From contig JAFVTS010000028.1 in NCBI GenBank assembly GCA_017503105.1, positions 124,001 to 188,000 of the forward strand: a stretch of DNA of 64,000 nucleotides. Direction: 5' to 3'. A program made the translations under genes and the position numbers. This DNA comes from Clostridia bacterium. GTDB lineage: Bacteria > Bacillota > Clostridia > Oscillospirales > CAG-272. Below are positions 43,296 through 51,607 of this stretch, in pieces (positions within the stretch are counted from its first letter, which is position 1; every line of letters starts with the position of its first letter). The notes beneath the pieces were generated by a model. The model worked only from the letters and a program-made list of their open reading frames with translations. It had not been told where the DNA came from and searched no databases.

Positions 43296-44537
43296 TCAAA
43301 TGGTGAAGGAATCAAGCTCGACCTCGGTCTGGCTTCCGTCCTCCATATTTTTAAGCTGCGCCTTACCCGTATCTATCTCGGAATCACCGATAATGAGCGT
43401 GTACTGAGCACCTATTTTATTTGCGTATTTCATCTGAGCCTTAAGACTTCTTCCGACGGTGTCGCACTCTGCATACTTACCTGCTTTTCTGAGTCTTTCG
43501 GTTATTTCAAGCGACTTTATAAGCGCTCTGTCACCGAGGGCGGCAACGTAGAGCACGGGACGCGCTTCATCTATTTTGTCAAGACCGAGCTCGCGAAGAG
43601 CGAGAATGAGTCTCGTTATACCCATTCCGAAGCCGATACCCGAAAGTGCGGGACCTCCGAGGGACTCAACGAGTCCGTCGTATCTTCCTCCACCGCAGAC
43701 GGTGGACTGAGCTCCGATTCCCTCTGCGATAAACTCGAAGACCGCACCCGTGTAATAATCAAGTCCGCGAACGATGTTTGAATCAACGACGTAATCTATC
43801 TTCATCGCGTCGAGCGCCGCCTTCAGCATCTCAAATTTGGAAGAGCAGCTCTCACAAAGGTGCTCCGTGGTTTTCGGGGCGCCTTTTGCGATCTCGGCGC
43901 AATCGGGGTTCTTGCAGTCAAGAAGGCGAAGAGGATTTTTCTGAAGACGCTCACGGCAGGTATCGCAAAGCTTGTCCTCGTGCGAGGCGAAATACTTCAC
44001 GAGCTCCGAGCGATAAGCGGGGCGGCACTCCTTGCAGCCGATAGAGTTAAGATGAAGCTTGACGTTTTTAAGTCCGAGACGGTTCAACACCGATGCGGCA
44101 AGAGCTATCGCCGTTGCGTCAGCGGCAGGGCTGTCGGAGCCGAACATCTCCGTTCCGAATTGGAAGAACTCGCGGCTTCTGCCCGCCTGGGGCTTCTCGT
44201 GACGGAAGCAGGATATTATGTAATAATATTTGAGCGGCATAGGATCGGAACATTTGCCGTTTTCTATGATCGCTCTGGCGACGGATGCCGTTCCCTCGGG
44301 GCGCAGAGATATAGACCTGTTCTCATCTCTGTCGGCAAAGGTATACATCTCCTTCTGAACGACGTCGGTAGTATCGCCGACACCGCGTACGAAGAGCTCC
44401 GTATTCTCAAAGGTGGGCGTACGTATCTCTCCGTAACCGTACTTTTCCGCCTCCTCGCGCATAATTCCCTCTATATATCTGAAGAGGGGCGTTTCGTTAG
44501 GGAGTATATCCATCGTGCCTTTAATTTTCTTTATCAT
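43296..44537 (-). CDS. hisS: Histidyl-tRNA synthetase
   Basis: Class II aminoacyl-tRNA synthetase, 413 residues, normal length. Motif 1 region near RTPTFENTELFVRGVG, motif 2 in YYIISCFRHEKPQAGRSREF, the histidine loops GLDYYTGAVFEF and motif 3 SGIGFGMGITRLILAL, then a C-terminal anticodon-binding domain. The ATG overlaps the end of mrnC by 17 bases with GGAGAAGAAA as ribosome binding site. No T-box leader is seen because it is inside an operon. Confidence 0.96.
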   Translation of the reverse strand: MIKKIKGTMDILPNETPLFRYIEGIMREEAEKYGYGEIRTPTFENTELFVRGVGDTTDVVQKEMYTFADRDENRSISLRPEGTASVARAIIENGKCSDPMPLKYYYIISCFRHEKPQAGRSREFFQFGTEMFGSDSPAADATAIALAASVLNRLGLKNVKLHLNSIGCKECRPAYRSELVKYFASHEDKLCDTCRERLQKNPLRLLDCKNPDCAEIAKGAPKTTEHLCESCSSKFEMLKAALDAMKIDYVVDSNIVRGLDYYTGAVFEFIAEGIGAQSTVCGGGRYDGLVESLGGPALSGIGFGMGITRLILALRELGLDKIDEARPVLYVAALGDRALIKSLEITERLRKAGKYAECDTVGRSLKAQMKYANKIGAQYTLIIGDSEIDTGKAQLKNMEDGSQTEVELDSFTI

Positions 44538-44925
44538 TTTCTTCTCCTCCGTGTGCTGTTCTCAATAATTCTTCAAGTCTTTGCGTGTCACCTATCCACT
44601 CAAGCATTCCTATGACCGCCTCGAAGCCCGTGGCAACTCTGTAATCCTTGCCCGAGGCGTTCTTAGGTTTATTCAAATGTGTGGAATTAGACGCCCGTCT
44701 GAACATTTCGCGCTCGTCATCAAGAAGCATAGGCTCGATACGCTCAAACATCTGCGCCTGCGCCTTTGCGGTGACGAATAAAAGCGACTCGCGGTTAAGA
44801 TCGCCAGGCTTTGACATTCCGCGCTCAACGAGCATCCGCCTTACGTAAAGCGAATGTCTGGCATCACCGAGATACGCGAGCGCAAGAGGTGACGGCAGGC
44901 TTGCTCCTACTGTTTTTTCGTGCAT
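44521..44925 (-). CDS. mrnC: Mini-ribonuclease III
   Basis: A 134-residue RNase III catalytic domain without a dsRNA-binding domain; in Bacillus it matures 23S rRNA ends. Family marks are LALAYLGDARHSLYVR (catalytic Asp), NRESLLFVTAKAQAQM, KNASGKDYRVATGFEAVIGM (catalytic Glu) and LEELL. It overlaps hisS by 17 bases. In many Firmicutes mrnC follows cysS; here it leads hisS instead. Confidence 0.9.
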   Translation of the reverse strand: MHEKTVGASLPSPLALAYLGDARHSLYVRRMLVERGMSKPGDLNRESLLFVTAKAQAQMFERIEPMLLDDEREMFRRASNSTHLNKPKNASGKDYRVATGFEAVIGMLEWIGDTQRLEELLRTAHGGEENDKEN

Positions 44926-44962
44926 TGTTCTTCTCTCCGTGGAAGGTTGTTTTCAAAATATA

Positions 44963-44991
44963 ATTATAACATACCGAGCAAACAAAATCAA
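44963..44991 (-). promoter_or_regulatory. Promoter of the mrnC-hisS-ygiQ operon
   Basis: Minus strand TTGATT (44991-44986), 17-base spacer, TATAAT (44968-44963) with an extended -10 TG, 38 bases before the mrnC start. Confidence 0.75.
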
Positions 44992-45081
44992 TATCAAAAG
45001 GCGTTTTTTTCGTCCTCTTCAAAAAAAGTTTTTAAAAAATAATGTATTTTCATTTAATTTAAAAATATTTTTGCAAAAGGC

Positions 45082-45111
45082 TTGAAAAATACGTTGCGCT
45101 TATGTTATAAT
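45082..45111 (+). promoter_or_regulatory. Promoter of the yggS-sepF genes
   Basis: TTGAAA (45082-45087), 18-base spacer, TATAAT (45106-45111) with extended -10 TG (TGTTATAAT), 42 bases before the ATG. Confidence 0.78.
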
Positions 45112-45152
45112 TAGAATTGAATATGTATATTTAAAGAAAAGCGAATGTAAAA

Positions 45153-45863
45153 ATGAACTCTCCCGAAAAATACGGAATAGATTATATAGACCGAAATTAC
45201 GCCGCTGTAACGAAAGAACTCGCTGAAATTGCCGCGCGCATCGGAAGAACGCCGCCAACGCTCGTTTGCGTTACGAAAAGCGGAAGTGACGGCGAGCTTC
45301 TTGCTCTGGCGGCGGCAGGCGCCTCCGATTTCGGAGAAAACCGTCCGGGCGAAGTAAAGCGGCGAGCGGAAATTTTAAAAGAAGCGGGCTTTGACGTCCG
45401 TATGCACGAAATAGGAACGCTCCAAAGCAATAAAGTAAAGCTCGTTATAGACAAGGCGGCGCTCATACACTCACTCTCGTCACACTCCACGGCAAAGGAG
45501 ATCGAAAAGCGCGCGGCGGCGGCAGAAGTTACCGTGCCCGTGCTCGTAGAGATAAATTCCGCGAAGGAAGAAAACAAGGACGGGGTAATGCCCGAGGACG
45601 CCGAGCAATTTATAAAAGAGCTCGCCGCGTATCCTCATATAAAGGTGCGAGGTCTTATGACGATGGGGCCCGTTTGTGAAAACGAGGAGGACATACGTCC
45701 GTATTTCAGAGCGACGAAGGAACTTTTCGACAGCCTTTGCGCTACATTCGATTTCGGTGAAGAGCCGATACTTTCTATGGGAATGAGCGACAGCTACCGC
45801 GTGGCTGTCGAGGAGGGCTCGACGCTCGTTCGCATTGGCAGAAGATTATTTGTAAAAAACTAA
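45153..45863 (+). CDS. YggS/YlmE-family PLP homeostasis protein
   Basis: A 236-residue PLP-binding protein (PLPBP/COG0325) that buffers PLP and affects amino-acid metabolism. PLP Lys 42 is in LVCVTKSGS, followed by DFGENRPGEVKRRAEIL, MHEIGTLQSNKVK, EINSAKEENKDGV, RGLMTMGP and SMGMSDSYRVAVEEGSTLVR. It is the YlmE of the division cluster. The ribosome binding site is weak (AAAGAAAAGCGAATGTAAAA). Confidence 0.94.
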   Translation: MNSPEKYGIDYIDRNYAAVTKELAEIAARIGRTPPTLVCVTKSGSDGELLALAAAGASDFGENRPGEVKRRAEILKEAGFDVRMHEIGTLQSNKVKLVIDKAALIHSLSSHSTAKEIEKRAAAAEVTVPVLVEINSAKEENKDGVMPEDAEQFIKELAAYPHIKVRGLMTMGPVCENEEDIRPYFRATKELFDSLCATFDFGEEPILSMGMSDSYRVAVEEGSTLVRIGRRLFVKN

Positions 45864-45879
45864 TTAAGGAGATATAAAA

Positions 45880-46284
45880 ATGTTCGAAAATTGGGCAAAC
45901 AGATTTAAGGAAAAGAAGCCTGGAAGTGACAACGACATCACCTTCAAGCCTTACAACTCGGCGGAGGCAGAGACCAGAACTTACGCGCGCGAGGACGAAA
46001 ACGCAAGACCTACGGGTACCGTCGTTTCTCAAAATCCCGAAAGCAACATAGAGCTCAAGGTGGTTCGTCCCGACTCCTTTGAAGAGGTCAGCGACATTGC
46101 GAATTACCTCCTTGACGGCTGCACCGTCGTTCTCAACGTTGAAATACTCGACAAGGCATCTACCGTAAGAATGCTCGACTTCTTAAACGGCGTTACCTAC
46201 TCCAAGGACGGTGACATCAAAAAGGTTTCTCAGAGCACTTACATAATCACACCAAACGGAATAGATATTTCCGAAGAGGATTGA
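45880..46284 (+). CDS. sepF: Cell division protein SepF
   Basis: A 134-residue FtsZ-associated protein that forms rings and anchors the Z ring to the membrane. The N-terminal amphipathic helix (MFENWANRFKEKK) is followed by a flexible acidic linker and the conserved core VVRPDSFEEVSDIANYLLDG, VVLNVEILDKASTVRMLDFL and YIITPNGIDI. TTAAGGAGATATAAAA precedes the ATG. An intrinsic terminator follows. Confidence 0.95.
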   Translation: MFENWANRFKEKKPGSDNDITFKPYNSAEAETRTYAREDENARPTGTVVSQNPESNIELKVVRPDSFEEVSDIANYLLDGCTVVLNVEILDKASTVRMLDFLNGVTYSKDGDIKKVSQSTYIITPNGIDISEED

Positions 46285-46293
46285 TAGAACTGT

Positions 46294-46321
46294 AAAAACG
46301 GCGGTAAATACTGCCGTTTTT
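46294..46321 (+). terminator. Terminator after sepF
   Basis: AAAAACGGC (46294-46302) and GCCGTTTTT (46313-46321), in the 56 bases between sepF and yggT. It may be leaky, because no clear promoter is seen before yggT. Confidence 0.82.
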
Positions 46322-46340
46322 AAATATCGGAGATTAAGAT

Positions 46341-46610
46341 TTGGAAGTTGTACTTTTAATACTTGCGAGAACCGTTTCGATCTGGCTCTCGGCAGTTTCG
46401 TTCGCTATGATAATACGAATGCTTCTGCCTTTGTTCATAGATCCCGAGGGAAGCAAGCTATACGTTTTATCTTACGCCGTCAGCGAGCCCGCTATACGGC
46501 CCGTAAGATCAGTAATGGCAAAAATGGATATAGCTCAGGACTCACCGTTTGACATTGCGTTTACGGTGACGTATTTCTTGATTCTTATTATAAAAATATT
46601 TTTGCCTTAA
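46341..46610 (+). CDS. YggT/YlmG-family membrane protein
   Basis: An 89-residue protein with two membrane segments (about 3-32 and 65-88) around the loop GSKLYVLSYAVSEPAIRPVR, the YggT signature. It starts with TTG, with GGAG at 46329-46332 eight bases upstream; no ATG is available. It corresponds to YlmG of the division cluster. YlmG proteins are linked to cell division and plastid nucleoid distribution. Confidence 0.87.
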   Translation: MEVVLLILARTVSIWLSAVSFAMIIRMLLPLFIDPEGSKLYVLSYAVSEPAIRPVRSVMAKMDIAQDSPFDIAFTVTYFLILIIKIFLP

Positions 46611-46623
46611 AGGATGAAGCAAA

Positions 46624-47136
46624 ATGAACACGCGCAAAAAAACGATAATCGAATACACGGTATATACGTCCATTATAGTCTTTGGAGTTATCCTTGACCA
46701 GCTCACGAAATGGCTTGCGGTAAAATTTCTTGACCCCATAAGCACTTTTCCTATCATCAAGGACGTATTTCATTTCACGTTCTTGAAAAACAGGGGCGCC
46801 GCATTCGGAATGCTAAGCGACCGCAGGTGGGTATTTATGACGGTTTCGACCGTTGCTATCCTCGCTCTCGCAATTTTTCTTTATATGAGAAAGTCTCCGA
46901 ATATATGGTACGCCATCTCCATCTCGGCGATAGTTTCGGGAGGAATAGGAAATATGATAGACCGTATAGCTCTCGGATACGTTGTGGATTTCATTGACGT
47001 GCGTCTTATTGATTTCGCTATATTCAACATAGCCGACTGCTTCGTGACCGTTGGGGCGATAGGTCTTATCACCCTGCTCGTCATCGATATGATAGCCGAT
47101 ATAAAAAAGGCACGTGATAAAAAGGCGGGTAAATGA
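46624..47136 (+). CDS. lspA: Lipoprotein signal peptidase II
   Basis: Cleaves signal peptides of prelipoproteins, 170 residues with four membrane helices. VILDQLTKWLAV, LKNRGAAFGML, SGGIGNMIDRIALGYVVDFI (first catalytic Asp) and FNIADCFVTVG (second catalytic Asp). It overlaps rluD by four bases. Four lipoproteins coded in this window are expected clients. Confidence 0.95.
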   Translation: MNTRKKTIIEYTVYTSIIVFGVILDQLTKWLAVKFLDPISTFPIIKDVFHFTFLKNRGAAFGMLSDRRWVFMTVSTVAILALAIFLYMRKSPNIWYAISISAIVSGGIGNMIDRIALGYVVDFIDVRLIDFAIFNIADCFVTVGAIGLITLLVIDMIADIKKARDKKAGK

Positions 47137-48077
47137 TGACATCTCACGTAGTGACCGAGGAGGAATCGGGTCTCAGACTTGACGCTTGCATAGGCGTCTT
47201 TTCCGAGGAGCTTTCAAGAAGTGCCGCGGCAAAGCTCATAGACGGGGGCTCCGTGCTTGTCAACGGACAGGCGGCGAAGAAGAAAACGGCGGTTTTTTCG
47301 GGTGATATAATAGAAATAGATATGCCCGAGCTTAAAACGTCGGAGGCTTTGCCCGAGGATATTCCTCTTGACGTAATATACGAGGACTCCGACGTTATAG
47401 TTATAAACAAGCCAAAGGGAATGGTCGTCCATCCCGCGGCTGGAAATTACACGGGAACGCTTGTAAACGCGCTCCTTTTCAGATGCGGCGACTCGCTTTC
47501 GGGCATCGGCGGCGTTCTGCGCCCCGGCATCGTACACAGAATAGACAAGGACACAACGGGTCTTCTCGTCGTAGCCAAAAACGACGCGGCACACAGAGCG
47601 CTTGCAGAGGAGCTGAAATACCACGGCATCGAGCGTGAATATCACGCTTTAGTCACGGGGGGCTTCAAGGAAGCGAGCGGGACGATCGATCTTCCTATCG
47701 GAAGGCATCCGACCGACAGGAAAAAGATGGCTGTTCTCAAAGGCTCCGAGCACGCGAAGGACGCCGTAACTCACTACGAGGTGCTAGCGGATTACGGCAG
47801 ATTTTCATATTTGAAATTAAAGCTTGAAACGGGAAGAACGCATCAGATAAGAGTGCATATGTCACATCTCGGTCATCCCCTGCTCGGCGATACGGTCTAC
47901 GGAGGAGGAAACACCGCTTTTGAAAAGAAGCACTCGGGGCTCTTCCACGGTCAGGCACTTCACGCAAAGCGCCTTACCTTTACTCACCCCACGACGGGGG
48001 AGAGAATGAGCTTTGAATGCCCATTGCCCGCCGAATTTGCAAAGCTCTGCGAAATTCTTGAAAAAGAAACGCTCTAA
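47133..48077 (+). CDS. RluA/RluD-family 23S rRNA pseudouridine synthase
   Basis: A 314-residue enzyme with an N-terminal S4 domain (about 12-60, GLRLDACIGVF, KLIDGGSVLVNGQAAKKK) and the RluD catalytic domain: KPKGMVVHPAAGNYTGTLVN, GIVHRIDKDTTGLLVVAK (catalytic Asp) and LETGRTHQIRVHM. It is the YlyB position of the division cluster, directly after lspA with a four-base overlap. Two ATG codons occur in tandem at the start. Confidence 0.93.
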   Translation: MMTSHVVTEEESGLRLDACIGVFSEELSRSAAAKLIDGGSVLVNGQAAKKKTAVFSGDIIEIDMPELKTSEALPEDIPLDVIYEDSDVIVINKPKGMVVHPAAGNYTGTLVNALLFRCGDSLSGIGGVLRPGIVHRIDKDTTGLLVVAKNDAAHRALAEELKYHGIEREYHALVTGGFKEASGTIDLPIGRHPTDRKKMAVLKGSEHAKDAVTHYEVLADYGRFSYLKLKLETGRTHQIRVHMSHLGHPLLGDTVYGGGNTAFEKKHSGLFHGQALHAKRLTFTHPTTGERMSFECPLPAEFAKLCEILEKETL

Positions 48078-48112
48078 CGGACTTTATTACAAAATTATAA
48101 TTCTTTTTTACA

Positions 48113-48141
48113 TTGACTTCGGCTTTTTTTCTTTTTATAAT
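48113..48141 (+). promoter_or_regulatory. Promoter of the DUF4091 gene pair
   Basis: TTGACT (48113-48118), a 17-base spacer, TATAAT (48136-48141), 36 bases before the ATG at 48177 with GAAAGGA between. Confidence 0.82.
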
Positions 48142-48176
48142 TGAAGTATAACAATGAAGTGAAAGGATTTTCAAAA

Positions 48177-49841
48177 ATGATTAAAACAAAAATCGTCTCA
48201 TCTCTTGAAAAGGTATTCGTAGATCAAAATACGGAGGATTTCAAGAGCCTCACCTCACTTTCCGTCTTGAAGGGCGAGCGCTTCTCATTCCAGCTCATAT
48301 ATGAACCGATATACGATACGTCCGTTGACAGAATACTTTGGGACGTCAAAGTCGACGGTGCTCTCGCAAAATACATAACGGCAAGAAACGTAATCAACGT
48401 GCCCGTTACAAGAGCGTGCTACCCCGCCCTTACGGATGAAAACTATCTCAGAACGGCACCCGGACTTTATCCCGACGTGCTTCAGCCCCTTCACTACGGC
48501 GGAAAGGTCGCTACCTCCCACGGAGCTTGCATAAAGTCGATCTGGCTTGAAGCAGAGCTCCCCGTGGACGTGACAGCCGGTGAATACGAGATAAGCGTTT
48601 CACTCTCAAGTCAGCACGGGACTCACACCGAAACGCTCAAGGTCGAGGTCATAAACGCCACTCTTCCCGAATTTGAGAGCTTCAAATACACGGATTGGTT
48701 CCACTGCGATTCGCTTGCGACTTATTATAACGTAGACGTCTGGTCCGAGAAGCACTGGGAGATCGTTGAGAATTTTGCGAAGGCTGCCGTCAAGTGCGGC
48801 GTAAATCTTCTTTTGACTCCCCTCTTCACCCCTGCACTCGACACGGCTATCGGAGGCGAAAGACTTACGAACCAGCTCGTCGGAGTGACGAAGACGGGTG
48901 ACGAATACGCATTTGATTTTTCCCTCGTTGACAGATGGATAGATATGTGCGACAGAGTAGGCATCAAGTATTTTGAAATATGCCACCTCTTCACCCAATG
49001 GGGCGCACACCACGCCCCCAAGGTAATGGCAACGGTCGACGGAGAATACAAGAAGATCTTCGGATGGGAGACGGATGCCACAGACCCCGAGTACACGAGA
49101 TTCTTGCGCACCTTCCTTCCCGAGTTCTTGAATTATATGAAGAAAAAGGGACGCGACAAGGACTGCCTGTTCCACATCTCGGACGAGCCCACTCTTGATC
49201 ACCTTGAGAGCTACAAGGCGGCAAAAAATTCCGTTGCCGATCTTCTTGAGGGCTACACGATTATGGACGCGCTCTCGCGTTACCCCTTCTACGAGCAAGG
49301 TATCGTCAGCACCGCGATCCCCGCGAACAACCACATTGAGCCCTTCCTTGAGCATAGCGTGCCCAACCTTTGGACTTACTACTGCTGCTCACAGACGAAG
49401 AACGTGTCAAACAGATTCCTCGCGCACTCCCTCTCCCGCACGCGTTCCATCGGAATGCAGATGTATAAATACGACATCGTAGGCTTCCTTCACTGGGGCT
49501 TCAACTTCTATCAGAACTGTCACTCCGTAGACCCCGTCAACCCTTACCTTAACGGATGCGGTGACGATTGGGTAGTTTCGGGAGATACCTGCATCGTTTA
49601 TCCCGCGCAGGACGGAACGGCATACGAATCTATGAGAGCGCCCGTATTCTACGATGCACTTCAGGATATGAGAGCTATGCAGCTCTGCGAGAAATACTAC
49701 TCTAAAGAAGAGATAGTCGCGGGAATGGAAAAGGTGTTCGGCGGTGAGATAAGATTTGACAAATGCGCCGAAAAGAGCGACGTAATGCTCGGCATAAGAG
49801 AATTCGTAAACGGACTCATAAAGAAAGCCGTTTCAAAATAA
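48177..49841 (+). CDS. DUF4091 glycosidase-like protein, copy 1
   Basis: A 554-residue protein with an N-terminal beta-sandwich (about 1-160, LSVLKGERFSFQLIYEP) and a TIM-barrel-like DUF4091 domain related to GH123. Notable blocks are KYTDWFHCDSLATYY, KYFEICHLFTQWGAHHAPKV, FHISDEPTLDHLE (Asp-Glu pair suits substrate-assisted hydrolysis as in GH123) and VGFLHWGFNFYQNC. No signal peptide. Start at ATG 48177 after GAAAGGATTTTCAAAA. The next gene is a close paralog 53 bases downstream. Activity is unproven. Confidence 0.85.
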   Translation: MIKTKIVSSLEKVFVDQNTEDFKSLTSLSVLKGERFSFQLIYEPIYDTSVDRILWDVKVDGALAKYITARNVINVPVTRACYPALTDENYLRTAPGLYPDVLQPLHYGGKVATSHGACIKSIWLEAELPVDVTAGEYEISVSLSSQHGTHTETLKVEVINATLPEFESFKYTDWFHCDSLATYYNVDVWSEKHWEIVENFAKAAVKCGVNLLLTPLFTPALDTAIGGERLTNQLVGVTKTGDEYAFDFSLVDRWIDMCDRVGIKYFEICHLFTQWGAHHAPKVMATVDGEYKKIFGWETDATDPEYTRFLRTFLPEFLNYMKKKGRDKDCLFHISDEPTLDHLESYKAAKNSVADLLEGYTIMDALSRYPFYEQGIVSTAIPANNHIEPFLEHSVPNLWTYYCCSQTKNVSNRFLAHSLSRTRSIGMQMYKYDIVGFLHWGFNFYQNCHSVDPVNPYLNGCGDDWVVSGDTCIVYPAQDGTAYESMRAPVFYDALQDMRAMQLCEKYYSKEEIVAGMEKVFGGEIRFDKCAEKSDVMLGIREFVNGLIKKAVSK

Positions 49842-49850
49842 CTTAACACG

Positions 49851-49873
49851 GGGTGGGGGCAAATACCCCACCC
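49851..49873 (+). terminator. G/C-rich hairpin between the DUF4091 paralogs
   Basis: GGGTGGGG (49851-49858) and CCCCACCC (49866-49873) form a perfect eight-base stem, followed only by TTGATTT. It may be a weak terminator or an mRNA stability element. It is part of the recurring TTAACACGGGG motif. Confidence 0.55.
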
Positions 49874-49894
49874 TTGATTTAAGAGGATACGGTA

Positions 49895-51556
49895 ATGGTA
49901 AAAAACAAGCTTATTTCTTCTCTCGAAAAGGTTTTCCCCGACGAGAAAATAGACGAATTTGATACTATCAAAAGCTTATCGGTCTTAAAGGGTGAAAGAT
50001 TCTCGTTCCAGCTCATCCACACGAACGAAGCCGAAGAGTTTCAGTGGAGCAGATATTATAAGGTAGAAATTAAAGGCGCGCTCGCCCCTTTTGCCACGGC
50101 AAGGGACGTTTCGTGCGTGCCCGTAACGAAGCCGATAAATCCGCACCTTTGCGATGACAATCACCTAAGAACGACGCCCGGAGTTTATCCCGACGTGCTT
50201 ATGCCTCTTCATTACAGAGGAAGGATCACCACCTCGTATGATATACTTAAAAGCGTATGGATAGAAGTCGATCTGCCCGAGGATGCGCCGGCGGGCGATT
50301 ATGAAATTGAAATTGACCTTATCGGAGAAGAGGGCGACAGCTACACTCACACGCTCAAAGTAGAGATAATAGACGCCGTTTTACCCGAGCAAACTCTCAA
50401 ATACACCGATTGGTTCCACTGCGATTGCCTTGCCGATTATTACGAGCTTGAGATGTGGTCGGAGGAACACTGGAGAGTAACCGAAAACTTTATGCGTGCG
50501 GCGAAGCGCGCAGGTGTAAATCTCATATTGACTCCCGTCTTCACCCCCGCACTCGACACCGCAAGAGGTGCAGAAAGGCGCACGACACAGCTCGTGGGTA
50601 TCAAGCTTGATAAAGGGGAATACTCGTTCGATTTTTCTCTTCTTGAGCGATGGATAGAGCTTTGTAACAAGATCGGCATAAAGTATTTCGAAATATGCCA
50701 TTTCTTTACGCAGTGGGGAGCAGAGCACGCACCCAAGGTTATGGCAACAGTAGACGGAGAGTATAAAAGGATATTCGGATGGAAAACGGAGGCGTCGGGG
50801 GAGGAATATTCAAACTTCATCCGCACGTTTATAGTAAAATTCCTTGAATTTATGAAGGCAAGAGGCGATGACGGACGTTGCTTCTTCCATATCTCCGACG
50901 AGCCCAACGAAAGGAACGAGCAAAGCTACGCAAAGGCGAAGGCCGTCGTTGCCGACCTGCTGAAGGGTTATCCCATAATGGATGCCATTTCAGATTACAA
51001 GTATTACGAAAACGGACTTGTCGAAACGCCGATCCCGATAAACAATAAGATAAAACCGTTTATCGAGCACGGCACGGAGGGACTTTGGACGTACTTTGCG
51101 TGCAATCAAAGCGTAGGAGTGGCAAACAGATTCCTTTCTATGCCGCTTTGGCGAGCAAGATCGCTCGGAATGCAAATGTACAAATACAACATCGTCGGAT
51201 TTCTTCACTGGGGCTTCAACTTTTATAACAACCGCCTCTCGGGCGACCCTATAAACCCTTATATCAATCAAGACGGTGACGATTGGGTGCCTGCGGGCGA
51301 TATGTTCATAGTGTACCCCGCACCAAAGGGCGAGGTTTACGAATCTATAAGAGTTCCCGTATTCTATGACGGACTTCAGGATATGAGAGCTATGAGCCTT
51401 TGCGAAAAATATTATCCCAAGGAAGAAATAATCGCAGGTATGGAAAAAATACTCGGATCTCCGATAGAATTTGACAAATGCGCCCGCTCGGCAAAGGAAA
51501 TGCTTGCCGTCCGAGAATATATAAACACGCTTATAAAGAATGCAACGAAAAAATAA
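49895..51556 (+). CDS. DUF4091 glycosidase-like protein, copy 2
   Basis: A 553-residue paralog of the preceding protein, colinear throughout and well over half identical by eye: KYTDWFHCDCLADYY, KYFEICHFFTQWGAEHAPKV, FHISDEPNERNEQ, VGFLHWGFNFYNN. The GH123-like Asp-Glu pair is kept. Differences gather in the N-terminal beta-sandwich, suggesting altered glycan preference after tandem duplication. No signal peptide. AAGAGGATACGGTA precedes the ATG. Confidence 0.85.
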   Translation: MVKNKLISSLEKVFPDEKIDEFDTIKSLSVLKGERFSFQLIHTNEAEEFQWSRYYKVEIKGALAPFATARDVSCVPVTKPINPHLCDDNHLRTTPGVYPDVLMPLHYRGRITTSYDILKSVWIEVDLPEDAPAGDYEIEIDLIGEEGDSYTHTLKVEIIDAVLPEQTLKYTDWFHCDCLADYYELEMWSEEHWRVTENFMRAAKRAGVNLILTPVFTPALDTARGAERRTTQLVGIKLDKGEYSFDFSLLERWIELCNKIGIKYFEICHFFTQWGAEHAPKVMATVDGEYKRIFGWKTEASGEEYSNFIRTFIVKFLEFMKARGDDGRCFFHISDEPNERNEQSYAKAKAVVADLLKGYPIMDAISDYKYYENGLVETPIPINNKIKPFIEHGTEGLWTYFACNQSVGVANRFLSMPLWRARSLGMQMYKYNIVGFLHWGFNFYNNRLSGDPINPYINQDGDDWVPAGDMFIVYPAPKGEVYESIRVPVFYDGLQDMRAMSLCEKYYPKEEIIAGMEKILGSPIEFDKCARSAKEMLAVREYINTLIKNATKK

Positions 51557-51607
51557 TTTAACACGGGGTGGCACATCCCGCATTTAAAAAAAGAGAGAGG
51601 AAGAAAA

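Noticed and set aside
44926..45152. T-box leader sought upstream of mrnC-hisS
   Set aside because: The leader is short and shows none of the conserved T-box or specifier-loop elements.
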